Source of the DNA: Bacillota bacterium
GTDB taxonomy: Bacteria > Bacillota > Syntrophomonadia > Syntrophomonadales > Syntrophomonadaceae
Assembly (NCBI GenBank): GCA_023395515.1
Contig: JAEWZB010000020.1
Location: 18,796 to 82,795 of the forward strand
Direction: 5' to 3'
Length of the DNA: 64,000 nucleotides
Shown: one piece after another, positions 16,122 through 24,667 of the stretch
Layout: the number at the start of each line of letters is the position of its first letter
How positions within the stretch are numbered: the first letter of the stretch is position 1
Position numbers and translations under genes: made by a program
Notes under the pieces: model-generated
Seen by the model: the letters and a program-made list of their open reading frames with translations, nothing else
Told to the model about the DNA's origin: nothing
Databases searched by the model: none

Positions 16122-16881
16122 TATCACCAATCCTTACTAGCTGGGCAAAAGATTTTGCTTCTAAGCTGGCTCCTCCTACTAAAGCTCCATCTACATCTTG
16201 AGCCTGTAAAAACTCTTTTAAATTAGTATCATTTACACTACCACCATACAGGATGGGGATAGTTATAGCTGTTTCATAGTCAAACAGTTTTTCTATAAGG
16301 CCGCGAATAAAACTGCACATAACTTGGGCATCGTCAGCACTGGCCGTAATCCCTGTACCTATGGCCCATACAGGCTCATAAGCTATAACCAGCTGCTGGG
16401 TCTTAATTTTAATATTGCTTAAACTGATAGTTAGCTGTTCCTGCACAACCTTTTCAGCTTGATTATTTTCCCGCTCGGCTAAAGTTTCCCCTACGCATAA
16501 AATGGGGATTAAGCCGGCCTCTAAGGCTTTGTGCAATTTGCGATTTATAACTTCATCAGTTTCATCTAATATTTGCCGCCTTTCCGAATGGCCTATAATC
16601 ACATATTGACAGCCGGCATCTTTGAGCATAAAAGGGGATATTTCCCCGGTATAAGCACCCTTTTCTTCGGCAAATACATTTTGCCCCCCCAGCCTAACCC
16701 GGGATTCTTGTAAAGCTTTACCTACCCTATCTAATGAAGTAAAAGGCGGACATATGGCCATGTCCACCTTTTGTAAATTTTCAATTAAAGGTAAAAACTC
16801 ATGGCAAAACTCTTCAGCTTCCCGAATAGACTTATTCATTTTCCAATTAGCTACAATTAAAGTCCTGCGGATAATTCTCAC
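16114..16881 (-). CDS. tpiA: Triosephosphate isomerase (unusual start region)
   Basis: Cytoplasmic isomerase of dihydroxyacetone phosphate and glyceraldehyde 3-phosphate, about 252-255 residues. Catalytic residues are Lys in ANWKMNKS, His in IIGHSERR and Glu in IAYEPVWAIGTG; the phosphate loop is LYGGSVNDTN and VGGAS. The start is odd. The only conventional codon is GTG 16881, whose G is the last base of the GGAGG ribosome-binding site. Family alignment (M-R-x-x-I/L-I-x-x-N-W-K-M) and spacing both point to ATC at 16872 (8 bases after GGAGG), giving MRRTLIVANWKM, or to ATT at 16875. I list the conventional codon as the outer limit. It lies 10 bp after pgk and overlaps gpmI. Confidence 0.96.
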   Translation of the reverse strand: MRIIRRTLIVANWKMNKSIREAEEFCHEFLPLIENLQKVDMAICPPFTSLDRVGKALQESRVRLGGQNVFAEEKGAYTGEISPFMLKDAGCQYVIIGHSERRQILDETDEVINRKLHKALEAGLIPILCVGETLAERENNQAEKVVQEQLTISLSNIKIKTQQLVIAYEPVWAIGTGITASADDAQVMCSFIRGLIEKLFDYETAITIPILYGGSVNDTNLKEFLQAQDVDGALVGGASLEAKSFAQLVRIGDNG

Positions 16882-16891
16882 CTCCGATTAA

Positions 16892-18067
16892 CTAAAGGGC
16901 GCAAGCTACTACGCCTGGTAAAGGCAGACCTTCCAAAAATTCTAAGGTGGCTCCGCCCCCGGTAGAAATATGAGTTATGTGTTCTTCTAAGCCCATATGT
17001 TGTACCGCCGCCGCCGAATCTCCGCCGCCGATTACACTAACGGCCGGGGAATCAGCAATAGTTTTAGCTATTTCTCTAGTCCCATTAGCAAATTGTTCAT
17101 ATTCATAGACTCCTAAAGGTCCATTCCACACAATCGTACGAGCTTTGGCAATCTCGGCTTTAAATATATTTACCGTTTCCGGTCCAATATCAAGAATCAT
17201 CATGTCATCAGGCACATCAGCCACACTTACTACTTTAGCTTCCGCCTTTTCTGAAACTTCGGCGCCTAATACCACATCCACCGGCAGTACTATTTTTACT
17301 TTTTTACTGGCAGCATTAGCCAGTAAGCTTCGGGCTTCTTCCAATAACCCGTCTTCTACTTTGGATTTTCCGGTATTATAGCCTTGAGCCTTAATAAAGG
17401 TATTGGCCATACCTCCCCCAATTAATATCACATCTAACTTTTTCATTAGATTATTGATAAGGGCTAATTTATCAGCCACTTTAGCTCCGCCTAAAATAGC
17501 CATGCGGGGGCTTTCCGGGGATTCCAAAACTCTCTCCAGCATTTTCACTTCATTTTCCATTAGAAAACCGACATAAGAAGGTAAAAACCGGGCTACGCCT
17601 GCAGTAGAAGCATGAGCACGGTGGGCAGTTCCGAAAGCATCATTAACAAAAATATCTCCCAGCCCTGCTAATTCCTCAGCAAATTTAGGCTCATTTTTTT
17701 CTTCTTCCTTATGAAAACGGACATTTTCTAAAAGCAGCACTTCTCCCGCTTGCAGATTCTTAGCTTCATTTCTGACCTTATCCCCTAAACAATCGTCAGC
17801 CATTTTAACCGGCCTATTTAATAAAGCAGCTAAATGCCTTCCTACCGGCTTCAAACTGTATTTATCCTTTTTTTCGCCGTCAGGACGGCCTAAATGGCTC
17901 ATAAGGATTAAGCTGGCTCCTTGTTCCAAAACATACTTAATAGTAGGCAGGGCTGCATTTATTTTAGTATCATCAATAATTTCCTGCTCTTTATTCATAG
18001 GTACATTAAAATCAACCCTCATTAAAACCCTTTTTCCTTGAAGTTCCACATCCTGCAAAGTTTTCAA
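16892..18067 (-). CDS. pgk: Phosphoglycerate kinase
   Basis: A 391-residue two-domain kinase transferring phosphate between 1,3-bisphosphoglycerate and ADP. N-terminal substrate domain: RVDFNVPM, LMSHLGRPDG, LLLENVRFHKEEEKN and DAFGTAHRAHAST. C-terminal nucleotide domain: LGGAKVADK, VWNGPLGVYE and VIGGGDSAAAV, with the GGGATLE loop near the end. It is a little shorter than the usual 394-400 residues but has all motifs. It lies 20 bp downstream of gap in the glycolytic operon. Confidence 0.97.
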   Translation of the reverse strand: MKTLQDVELQGKRVLMRVDFNVPMNKEQEIIDDTKINAALPTIKYVLEQGASLILMSHLGRPDGEKKDKYSLKPVGRHLAALLNRPVKMADDCLGDKVRNEAKNLQAGEVLLLENVRFHKEEEKNEPKFAEELAGLGDIFVNDAFGTAHRAHASTAGVARFLPSYVGFLMENEVKMLERVLESPESPRMAILGGAKVADKLALINNLMKKLDVILIGGGMANTFIKAQGYNTGKSKVEDGLLEEARSLLANAASKKVKIVLPVDVVLGAEVSEKAEAKVVSVADVPDDMMILDIGPETVNIFKAEIAKARTIVWNGPLGVYEYEQFANGTREIAKTIADSPAVSVIGGGDSAAAVQHMGLEEHITHISTGGGATLEFLEGLPLPGVVACAL

Positions 18068-18086
18068 CTAAGTGCACCTCCGCTAT

Positions 18087-19091
18087 TTATAAACCTTGAG
18101 CTGCTATATAAGATACGGCATCAACTACTCTTACCGAATAGCCCCATTCATTATCATACCAAGCCACAACTTTAGCCAGCTTATCTCCCATAGTCATAGT
18201 TAAAAGTCCGTCTACAACTGCGGAATGATTTTCCCCATTATAATCACTGGAAACTAAAGGCAGCTCAGTATATTTTAATATGCCTTGCAAACTAGTTTCA
18301 CTAGCATTTTTAAAAGCTTGATTAATAGCTTGACTAGAAGCCGGTTTTTCCAGTTCTACGGTTAAATCTATTAAAGATACATTGGGTGTGGGTACCCTGA
18401 CCGCCATACCATCTAATTTACCCTTAAGTTCAGGAATAACTAAGCCTACCGCGGAAGCTGCTCCCGTGGTAGTAGGAATTAAGGATAAGGCTGCGGCTCT
18501 GGCCCTTCTTAAATCACTGTGTTCCAAGTCCAGCACCCGCTGATCATTAGTATAGGAATGAATAGTATTCATCAAACCTTTTACAATGCCAAATTCATCT
18601 AATAATACCTTAGCCACCGGAGCTAAACAGTTAGTAGTACATGAGGCATTAGAAACTATATCAAATTCAGGTTTATACTGCTTATGATTAACCCCCATAA
18701 CCATAGTCAGTTCTACATCTTTACCCGGAGCGGTAATAATTACTTTGGCAGCTCCCGCTTTAAGATGCTTACCGGCTTTTTCTTTACTTCTAAAAACTCC
18801 CGTTCCTTCTACTACTACCTGTACCCCTAGTTCCTTCCAGGGCAGCTTTTCCGGATCTTTTTCATTTAAATATTTAATTTCCTGGCCATCAACTACTAGA
18901 ACGTTATCTTTAACTTCTACCTCACCTAAATAAGTGCCATGAATAGAATCGTATTTAAATAAGTGAGCACTGCCGCTAATATCTCCTAAATCATTTACGG
19001 CTACAACTTCAATATCATCTCTTTGCATAGCTACTCTTAGCACTAGTCTGCCAATGCGGCCAAACCCGTTAATTGCTACCTTAACTGCCAA
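18087..19091 (-). CDS. gap: Glyceraldehyde-3-phosphate dehydrogenase, type I
   Basis: A 334-residue NAD-dependent dehydrogenase. The Rossmann start is VAINGFGRIGRLVLR, the cofactor-selecting acid is in AVNDLGD, the catalytic cysteine is Cys151 in SNASCTTNC and the catalytic His is in TIHSYTNDQ. The phosphate-binding region RRARAAALSLIPTTTGAA and the C-terminal WYDNEWGYS are intact. I choose TTG 19091 (MAVKVAING): it fits the family N-terminus and lies 8 bases after AAAGGA, whereas the upstream ATG 19100 overlaps that site. The start overlaps the cggR stop by 11 bases, suggesting translational coupling of repressor and enzyme. Confidence 0.97.
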   Translation of the reverse strand: MAVKVAINGFGRIGRLVLRVAMQRDDIEVVAVNDLGDISGSAHLFKYDSIHGTYLGEVEVKDNVLVVDGQEIKYLNEKDPEKLPWKELGVQVVVEGTGVFRSKEKAGKHLKAGAAKVIITAPGKDVELTMVMGVNHKQYKPEFDIVSNASCTTNCLAPVAKVLLDEFGIVKGLMNTIHSYTNDQRVLDLEHSDLRRARAAALSLIPTTTGAASAVGLVIPELKGKLDGMAVRVPTPNVSLIDLTVELEKPASSQAINQAFKNASETSLQGILKYTELPLVSSDYNGENHSAVVDGLLTMTMGDKLAKVVAWYDNEWGYSVRVVDAVSYIAAQGL

Positions 19092-20121
19092 AAAAATCAT
19101 CCTTTCTATTTAATATCTGTCTAGCTGCGCCTTCGTCAGTTATTAACACACTTTGGTGGTTATTACATAAAACAGAGTAGATAGCGCTAGCTTTTTTGCT
19201 ACCGCCTGCTACTGCTATAACCCGGTCTACATGTTGCAAGTCATTTAATTCTAAACCTACCCCAGGAACTTCATACACTAGGTTACCCTGAATGTCAAAA
19301 TAATATCTAAGTGTTTCTCCTACCGCACCTTTAGCTTGAAGAAGACTCACCTCCTCGGCAGATAAACCGCGCCGGTGTGCCATTTCCCATGCACATCCGA
19401 TGCCATGAACCAGAATATGGCAAGATTTTATATTATCAATAAAGGTTCTTACATGAAAATCCTTTTTTAAAGCCTCCACCGTAGTTTCTTCTAAATTATC
19501 CGGTAAATGCAGTAATCTATACTGGGCTCCCATGGCCCTGGCAATTTGGGCAGCAATGGTCCCGGCTTGTTGTTCCATCTGCTCTCCTAATCCGCCCCGG
19601 GCCGGCACGATTAAAACATCGGCATACTCATGCTCAAAAGTAATAGCATTAGCCATTTCTGCTAAAGTTGTGCCCCCGGTTACAGCTACAATAGCCCCCG
19701 GATATATAATTTTACTTAAATAGCGGGCTGCCACCCGGCCTAAATCTTTTTTAGCTACATAATCACTGGAAGCGTCACCTGGTACAATAATAACTTCCTC
19801 TAAAGCAAAAAGTTGTTTAAGGTTTTGAGCTAAAACTTGATTACTAAACAGGAAAGGTATCATTTCATCAATATGTTTAAGCAAATTTTCACCATAAGGG
19901 GTGATATTAATTCCGGCGGAGGTTACAGCCAAAGCACCTTTGCCTTTTAAAATGTCAATTTCACTTCTTATTAAACGCTCCGTGTTATTCAGGTCCTTAG
20001 CTAATTGTCTTCTTCCTACCGGCTGTTTGTGTAAAACCTGCCTTAAAACCTGATAGCGTATTTCCATTAACTCCAAGGCCTCGGGAGCAAAACGTTCTAA
20101 TATGGTAAATAACCGATTCAT
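19081..20121 (-). CDS. cggR: CggR-type SorC-family repressor of the glycolytic operon
   Basis: A 346-residue SorC/DeoR regulator with an N-terminal winged helix (about 1-80; GRRQLAKDLNNTERLIRSEIDIL) and a C-terminal sugar-phosphate-binding domain with GGTTLAEMANAI, VPARGGLGE and AVAGGSKKASAIYS. In B. subtilis CggR represses gapA-pgk-tpiA-pgm-eno and is released by fructose 1,6-bisphosphate; the same gene order here supports that role. ATG 20121 is chosen for its AAGGAAGG; the open frame further upstream covers the operator zone. The stop is inside the gap start region. An extended -10 and inverted TGGGAC/GTCCCA repeats lie upstream. Confidence 0.93.
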   Translation of the reverse strand: MNRLFTILERFAPEALELMEIRYQVLRQVLHKQPVGRRQLAKDLNNTERLIRSEIDILKGKGALAVTSAGINITPYGENLLKHIDEMIPFLFSNQVLAQNLKQLFALEEVIIVPGDASSDYVAKKDLGRVAARYLSKIIYPGAIVAVTGGTTLAEMANAITFEHEYADVLIVPARGGLGEQMEQQAGTIAAQIARAMGAQYRLLHLPDNLEETTVEALKKDFHVRTFIDNIKSCHILVHGIGCAWEMAHRRGLSAEEVSLLQAKGAVGETLRYYFDIQGNLVYEVPGVGLELNDLQHVDRVIAVAGGSKKASAIYSVLCNNHQSVLITDEGAARQILNRKDDFFGS

Positions 20122-20138
20122 AAATCCTTCCTTTGCAG

Positions 20139-20227
20139 TGGGACCAAAATACACTATCGGGGCAAATAAGTCCCATTACTTTTAAAAAAATAGGACAATT
20201 CCTATTAGTTTCTTAAATATTATATCA
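20139..20227 (-). promoter_or_regulatory. Promoter and candidate CggR operator of the glycolytic operon
   Basis: Minus strand: extended -10 TGATATAAT at 20227-20219 with no good -35. Downstream are a near-palindrome TAGGAATTGTCCTA (20204-20191) and a 6-bp inverted pair TGGGAC (20175-20170) / GTCCCA (20144-20139) separated by 25 bases. GGGAC and TGTCC blocks are the building units of known CggR operators, so the zone between -10 and the cggR start probably binds the repressor. The exact spacing differs from B. subtilis. Confidence 0.5.
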
Positions 20228-20290
20228 CAATTAACCCAAAATGATGCACATATATGACAAAAATTATTGGGGGAGAAGTGCGGCGGTAAT

Positions 20291-20307
20291 GGTGGGCGAA
20301 GCCCACC
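20291..20307. other. Strong small hairpin after rpoN
   Basis: GGTGGGC-GAA-GCCCACC, a perfect 7-bp stem 11 bases beyond the rpoN stop. No T-tract follows on the minus strand, so it is a weak terminator candidate and may rather protect the rpoN 3' end. Similar GAAGC-type hairpins occur inside the dispersed repeats of this window. Confidence 0.5.
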
Positions 20308-20317
20308 CTTTCATATT

Positions 20318-21688
20318 CTAATATCTTTTGCGGGAAATTGTCGAGCCTATACCTAACTCCTGGCGGTATTTAGCTACGGTGCGGCGGGATATTTGTATGC
20401 CTTTTTCGTTTAATAAACAAGCTATAGCATCATCGCTTAAAGGTTTAGCAGCATCCTCTTCAGCAATAATTTGTTCTAAAGTATGTTTTATACTTTTACT
20501 GGATACCTTATCCTGGTCATAAGCACCTACCCCGGTGCTGAAAAAGTATTTTAATTCGAAAAGCCCTTGGGGAGTCTGGATATATTTATTAGTAGTAGCC
20601 CGGCTGACGGTTGACTCGTGCACATCTACCAATTCGGCTACCTGCTTTAGATTAAGCGGTTTTAAATATTTTACCCCTTTATCTAAAAAATCTTTTTGAA
20701 TCTCTACGATACAGCGTGCTACCTTATATAAGGTCATCCGCCTCTGCTCAATACTTTTTAACAGCCACATGGCAGAGCCCATCTTTTCTTCCATATACTT
20801 TTTGGCATCATCAGTAGTCTCGGTTTGCTTTAAAACCTTTTCGTAAGACTTATTAATCAGCAAACGGGGAAACTGAAAATCATTAACTACTACAATATAT
20901 TCCCCGTCAATTTTCTCCACAAAAACATCCGGCAGGATATATTTAACTTCGTCATTATTATATTGTAACCCTGGCTTAGGGTCTAAGGTTCTGATTAAAT
21001 CAGCAATTTCCTGAACTTCTTGTACGGAAACCGCGAGTTTATTAGCGATTAAGTTAAGACGGCTTTTACCTAAATCCTCCAAATGTTCTTTAATTATTTG
21101 GATAGCTAAGGGGCTTTCTTGTTCATAGTATTTTAGCTGCAGTAATAGACATTCCACTAAATCCCGGGCTGCTACCCCATAAGGAGTGAAAGATTGAATA
21201 ATATCCAAAACCCCTGCGGCTCTATGTACGTCAACATTGAATTTTTCTGCTACTTCGGCTAAATCAATACACAAATAGCCATGGTGGTCAATATTCCCAA
21301 TTAAATATAAACCGATTCTTAACTGCTCACGATCACAGGTGGTCAGCCTTAATTGAAATTCCAGATGTTCATACAGACTGGGAGTACGAGTTACAAAATT
21401 CTCAAAGGATTTGTTTTCTTCGGTATCCTTGGCAGTATAGCCAATATCCCTGTCATTGTAATATTCTAACCATTCCTCAATTTTACTCGTCTCATTAGCA
21501 TCTGGTTTAGGTTCTGCGGCTTCCTCAGGTTCTCTTTCTTCTAAAAAGGGGTTTTCTTCCAGTTCCTGTTGGATATGTTCCACCAGCTCCAGAGTGGACA
21601 TTTGTAAAATGGCAATAGCTTGGCGCAACTCCGGAGTCATCATTAGTTTTTGTTGTTGTTCCAAGTAGATGTCATGCCCTAGTCTCAA
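20318..21688 (-). CDS. rpoN: RNA polymerase sigma-54 factor
   Basis: A 456-residue sigma-54. Region I is Gln/Leu-rich (LEQQQKLMMTPELRQAIAILQM), the following acidic region II is EENPFLEEREPEEAAEPKP, then come the core-binding domain, a helix-turn-helix (LKQVAELVDVHESTVSRATTNKY) and the RpoN box SRRTVAKYRQELG near the C-terminus. It recognises -24/-12 promoters and needs enhancer-binding ATPases, none of which is encoded in this window. The start is TTG 21688 behind GAGGG. As in Bacillus, the sigma-54 gene is close to the cggR operon. Confidence 0.96.
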   Translation of the reverse strand: MRLGHDIYLEQQQKLMMTPELRQAIAILQMSTLELVEHIQQELEENPFLEEREPEEAAEPKPDANETSKIEEWLEYYNDRDIGYTAKDTEENKSFENFVTRTPSLYEHLEFQLRLTTCDREQLRIGLYLIGNIDHHGYLCIDLAEVAEKFNVDVHRAAGVLDIIQSFTPYGVAARDLVECLLLQLKYYEQESPLAIQIIKEHLEDLGKSRLNLIANKLAVSVQEVQEIADLIRTLDPKPGLQYNNDEVKYILPDVFVEKIDGEYIVVVNDFQFPRLLINKSYEKVLKQTETTDDAKKYMEEKMGSAMWLLKSIEQRRMTLYKVARCIVEIQKDFLDKGVKYLKPLNLKQVAELVDVHESTVSRATTNKYIQTPQGLFELKYFFSTGVGAYDQDKVSSKSIKHTLEQIIAEEDAAKPLSDDAIACLLNEKGIQISRRTVAKYRQELGIGSTISRKRY

Positions 21689-21855
21689 CGTCCATCCCTC
21701 ACTTTCACAAGTTATGCTAATTAGTCAGAAAAACTTAAATTGACCCTACAGGGACTGCCAAACTCTTATACACAGGCTATAAGGCCTGGCTTCATTTAGT
21801 CTAACTTAAAAATATCCTAATACTTTTATACTACATTAGATGTCATATATCCTTT

Positions 21856-22791
21856 TTATATCCAATTATCTAACATTTCTTCCGCTATTTTTTCCAATCT
21901 TCTCATACGATAAGCAATTCCTGATTTACTAAGAGGAGGCTCCAGCATCTCCCCTAACTCTTTTAAGGTAGACTCCGGATATTCTACTCTTAATAAGGCT
22001 AATTCCCGTAATTGATTAGGTAATGAATCTAAGCCTTGCTGGACCGATAATTTTCTAATAAGCTCAGTTTGCCGTACTGAGGCATCAATTGTTTTAGCTA
22101 AATTAGCCGTTTCGCAATTTACATGACGGTTTACACTATTACGCATGGATTTTAGAATGCGCACATTTTCAAATTCCAATAAGGCCTGATTAGCACCTAC
22201 AATTCTTAAAAAGTCTGCTATCTGGTCACTTTCTTTTACATATAAAAGTTTACTTTTTTTGCGGTCGATTATTTTAGCCTCTACTCCAAATTTATACAGG
22301 AGCTTTTGTACCTCTTTAGCTAAATTAGCCTCACTTATGATTAACTCCAGATGATAATCACCTTCGGGGCGATTAATAAAACCGCGCCCTAAAAAAATCC
22401 CTCTTAGATAAGCTCGTTTACAACAGTTCTTAGTAGCTAGTCCTTCCCAACGGGGCTTAATCTTATTATGGTCAATTATAATTATTTCATTTAGGCGCAA
22501 AAATTCAGCCGGAGAAAAGAAAGTATTTACTATATAACCCCGACTTTTACGTACCTTGCTTTTATCAATTATTTTGACGGAAGAGGTTAGCTGATAAAAT
22601 TCCTTTAAATACTTGTATATTTTACGGGCTATAGCTGGATTATCCGTTTCCACAGTCATAATATAATTTTCGTTAGACTTATGTAGGGCCGATTTATTTA
22701 AAAGCAGAGCCGCTAGTTCAGCTCTGCCACAACATTTCTTTTCGGGCATAATCCGGGCTAACTCATTGCGAACATCTGCCGAAAAACTCAT
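21856..22791 (-). CDS. whiA: Sporulation/cell-division regulator WhiA
   Basis: A 311-residue protein: an N-terminal degenerate LAGLIDADG-like domain (SFSADVRNELA, AYLRGIFLGRGFINRPEGDYHLEL), a linker, and a C-terminal helix-turn-helix (about 225-305; LPNQLRELALLRVEYPESTLKELGEML). WhiA binds DNA and affects cell division and chromosome segregation in Bacillus and sporulation in Streptomyces. In the homing-endonuclease-like part the catalytic acids are not conserved in the family. It is the last gene of the rapZ-yvcK-whiA unit, 25 bp after yvcK, a linkage found throughout Gram-positive bacteria. Confidence 0.96.
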   Translation of the reverse strand: MSFSADVRNELARIMPEKKCCGRAELAALLLNKSALHKSNENYIMTVETDNPAIARKIYKYLKEFYQLTSSVKIIDKSKVRKSRGYIVNTFFSPAEFLRLNEIIIIDHNKIKPRWEGLATKNCCKRAYLRGIFLGRGFINRPEGDYHLELIISEANLAKEVQKLLYKFGVEAKIIDRKKSKLLYVKESDQIADFLRIVGANQALLEFENVRILKSMRNSVNRHVNCETANLAKTIDASVRQTELIRKLSVQQGLDSLPNQLRELALLRVEYPESTLKELGEMLEPPLSKSGIAYRMRRLEKIAEEMLDNWI

Positions 22792-22816
22792 TTATCATCT
22801 TCCTTAATAAGGGTTT

Positions 22817-23782
22817 TTACCTGGATCTTTGTAACATTTCTATAATAGCCAGAGCTAGTTTATCAGGATCATGCCAGGCTACATCATCATCTGATACCAA
22901 ATCAGCTTCAATTACATTAGCCCCCATTTGCAAAATCTCTTCGTTATTTGCCTTAACCGGTATGGCTTTCTCCTGTTTATAACGCAGTAATCTTTGTTCA
23001 TCTATAACCCCTGAATTAACAATAACATAATCTATTATTTGTTCATTAACATGTTCTAAAATCACTTTCAGATGATCAGCCGCCGTGTAATCATCAGTTT
23101 CTCCTAATTCAGTCATTATATTGCTAACATAAAAAGTAATCGCCTCAGAAGCAACTATACCTTCCTTAATGTCATGTACTAAAAGATTAGGCATAATGCT
23201 GGTGTATAAACTGCCGGGCCCAATTACGATCGCATCAGCATCATTTAAAGCATTCATAGCCTCCGGTAAAGGACGGCAGGTTTCCGGGACTAAAAACACT
23301 TGGGCTATTTTACTCTCGTATTCCCGTAAAGCTGTTTCACCATGGATAGTGCTGCCATCTTGCATTTTAGCTCCTAAAATTACCTGCTCTAAGGTGGCGG
23401 GAAGAACTCGTCCCCTTACTGCTAAAACTTTACTGACTTCACGAATAGCAGAGGTAAAATCGCCAGTGATTTCAGCCATAGCTACTAAAAGCAGATTACC
23501 TAAGTTATGACCTTTCAAGCTTCCCTCGGCAATAAACCTATGTTGGAAAACCTTGTCCATAAGGGTTTCGGTTTCGGCTAAAGCGACTAAGCAGTTCCGG
23601 ATATCCCCGGGAGGTAATACGCCCAACTCTGCTCTAAGCCGTCCTGAACTGCCCCCATCATCACTTACCGAGACAATTGCGGTTAAATTCGAGGTATATT
23701 TCTTTAAACCTTTTAATAAAACAGATAATCCGGTTCCTCCACCTAGGACTACAATTTTCGGTTCATTTATATCTTTTCGCAT
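22817..23782 (-). CDS. yvcK: YvcK/CofD-like protein (gluconeogenesis/morphology factor)
   Basis: A 321-residue protein of the CofD/YvcK family. The UDP-sugar/nucleotide-binding motifs are VLGGGTGLSVLLKGLK, VSVSDDGGSSGRLR and LPPGDIRNCLVAL; GHNLGNLLL and VIGPGSLYTSIMPNLL follow. In B. subtilis YvcK binds UDP-sugars and is needed for normal shape and cell-wall synthesis on gluconeogenic carbon. The ATG directly follows the rapZ stop (TAA-ATG) with GGAGG inside the rapZ 3' end. Confidence 0.96.
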   Translation of the reverse strand: MRKDINEPKIVVLGGGTGLSVLLKGLKKYTSNLTAIVSVSDDGGSSGRLRAELGVLPPGDIRNCLVALAETETLMDKVFQHRFIAEGSLKGHNLGNLLLVAMAEITGDFTSAIREVSKVLAVRGRVLPATLEQVILGAKMQDGSTIHGETALREYESKIAQVFLVPETCRPLPEAMNALNDADAIVIGPGSLYTSIMPNLLVHDIKEGIVASEAITFYVSNIMTELGETDDYTAADHLKVILEHVNEQIIDYVIVNSGVIDEQRLLRYKQEKAIPVKANNEEILQMGANVIEADLVSDDDVAWHDPDKLALAIIEMLQRSR

Positions 23783-24667
23783 TTAATCCTCCACAATATA
23801 TCTTGACACATCTCTATGCCTCACATGTACATTATATCCCATTTTCTTAATTTGGCGCGCAATATACTCAGTTAAAACTACGGAGCGGTGTTGTCCCCCC
23901 GTACAGCCAATAGCTACTTCCAGATTGGTCTTGCCCTCGGTTATATAATGGGGAATCAGAAATTTTAAAAGGTTTAGGAAGCGGCGGGCAAAAGACTTAG
24001 TTATAGGAGAATCTAAAACATAATCCCTAACTTCCTTATCATAGCCGGTCATGGTTTTTAATAAGGGGTCGTAAAAAGGATTGGGAATAAAACGAACATC
24101 AATAACTACGTCAGAATCTAAAGGAATACCGGCTTTATAACCAAAGGATGAAACATTGACCGTAAACTTATGGGCATTAACCCCGCCATATAATGAGTCC
24201 AGTTTTTCTTTCAGTTCTTTAGGACTAAGATTGGAGGTATCAATTATTAAATTAGCCCGGCCTCTGATTTCCTCCAGTATTTTCCGTTCCTCCTGGATAT
24301 TTTCCAAGAGCCGGCCTCCCCCTAAAGGATGCCGGCGCCGGGACTCTTTAAATCTTCTTACTAAAGCCTCGTCAGATGCTTCTAGAAATATTATCTCAAA
24401 TGCGGTATTATCTTTTTCTAATTCCTCCAAAGCATCATTCAGATCCCGGAAGAACTCTCCTCCCCGCACATCAATAACTAAGGCCACTCGGCTAACCTTG
24501 CCATCTGATTGGAGGCTTAGCTCAATAAATTTAGTCAAAAGAACCGGTGGTAAATTATCCACACAATAATAGCCTGCATCTTCCAGGGAGTTAATGACTT
24601 GGGTCTTACCAGCTCCAGAAAGTCCGGTAATAATTAAAATGTGTAAGTCTTCATTTTTTTTGACCAT
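23783..24667 (-). CDS. rapZ: RNase adapter / nucleotide-binding protein RapZ (YvcJ)
   Basis: A 294-residue GTP/ATP-binding protein. Walker A is GLSGAGKTQ, followed by DNLPPVLLTKF and VIDVRGGEFF. The C-terminal domain holds the conserved VIDVRFIPNPFY, GYDKEVRDYV, and GCTGGQHRSVVL motifs that bind small-RNA or metabolites in characterised members. In E. coli RapZ controls glucosamine-6-phosphate synthase through small RNAs; in Bacillus YvcJ is linked to competence and phosphorylated substrates. It overlaps the upstream PHP gene by 34 bases and abuts yvcK, so the three are surely co-transcribed. Confidence 0.95.
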   Translation of the reverse strand: MVKKNEDLHILIITGLSGAGKTQVINSLEDAGYYCVDNLPPVLLTKFIELSLQSDGKVSRVALVIDVRGGEFFRDLNDALEELEKDNTAFEIIFLEASDEALVRRFKESRRRHPLGGGRLLENIQEERKILEEIRGRANLIIDTSNLSPKELKEKLDSLYGGVNAHKFTVNVSSFGYKAGIPLDSDVVIDVRFIPNPFYDPLLKTMTGYDKEVRDYVLDSPITKSFARRFLNLLKFLIPHYITEGKTNLEVAIGCTGGQHRSVVLTEYIARQIKKMGYNVHVRHRDVSRYIVED

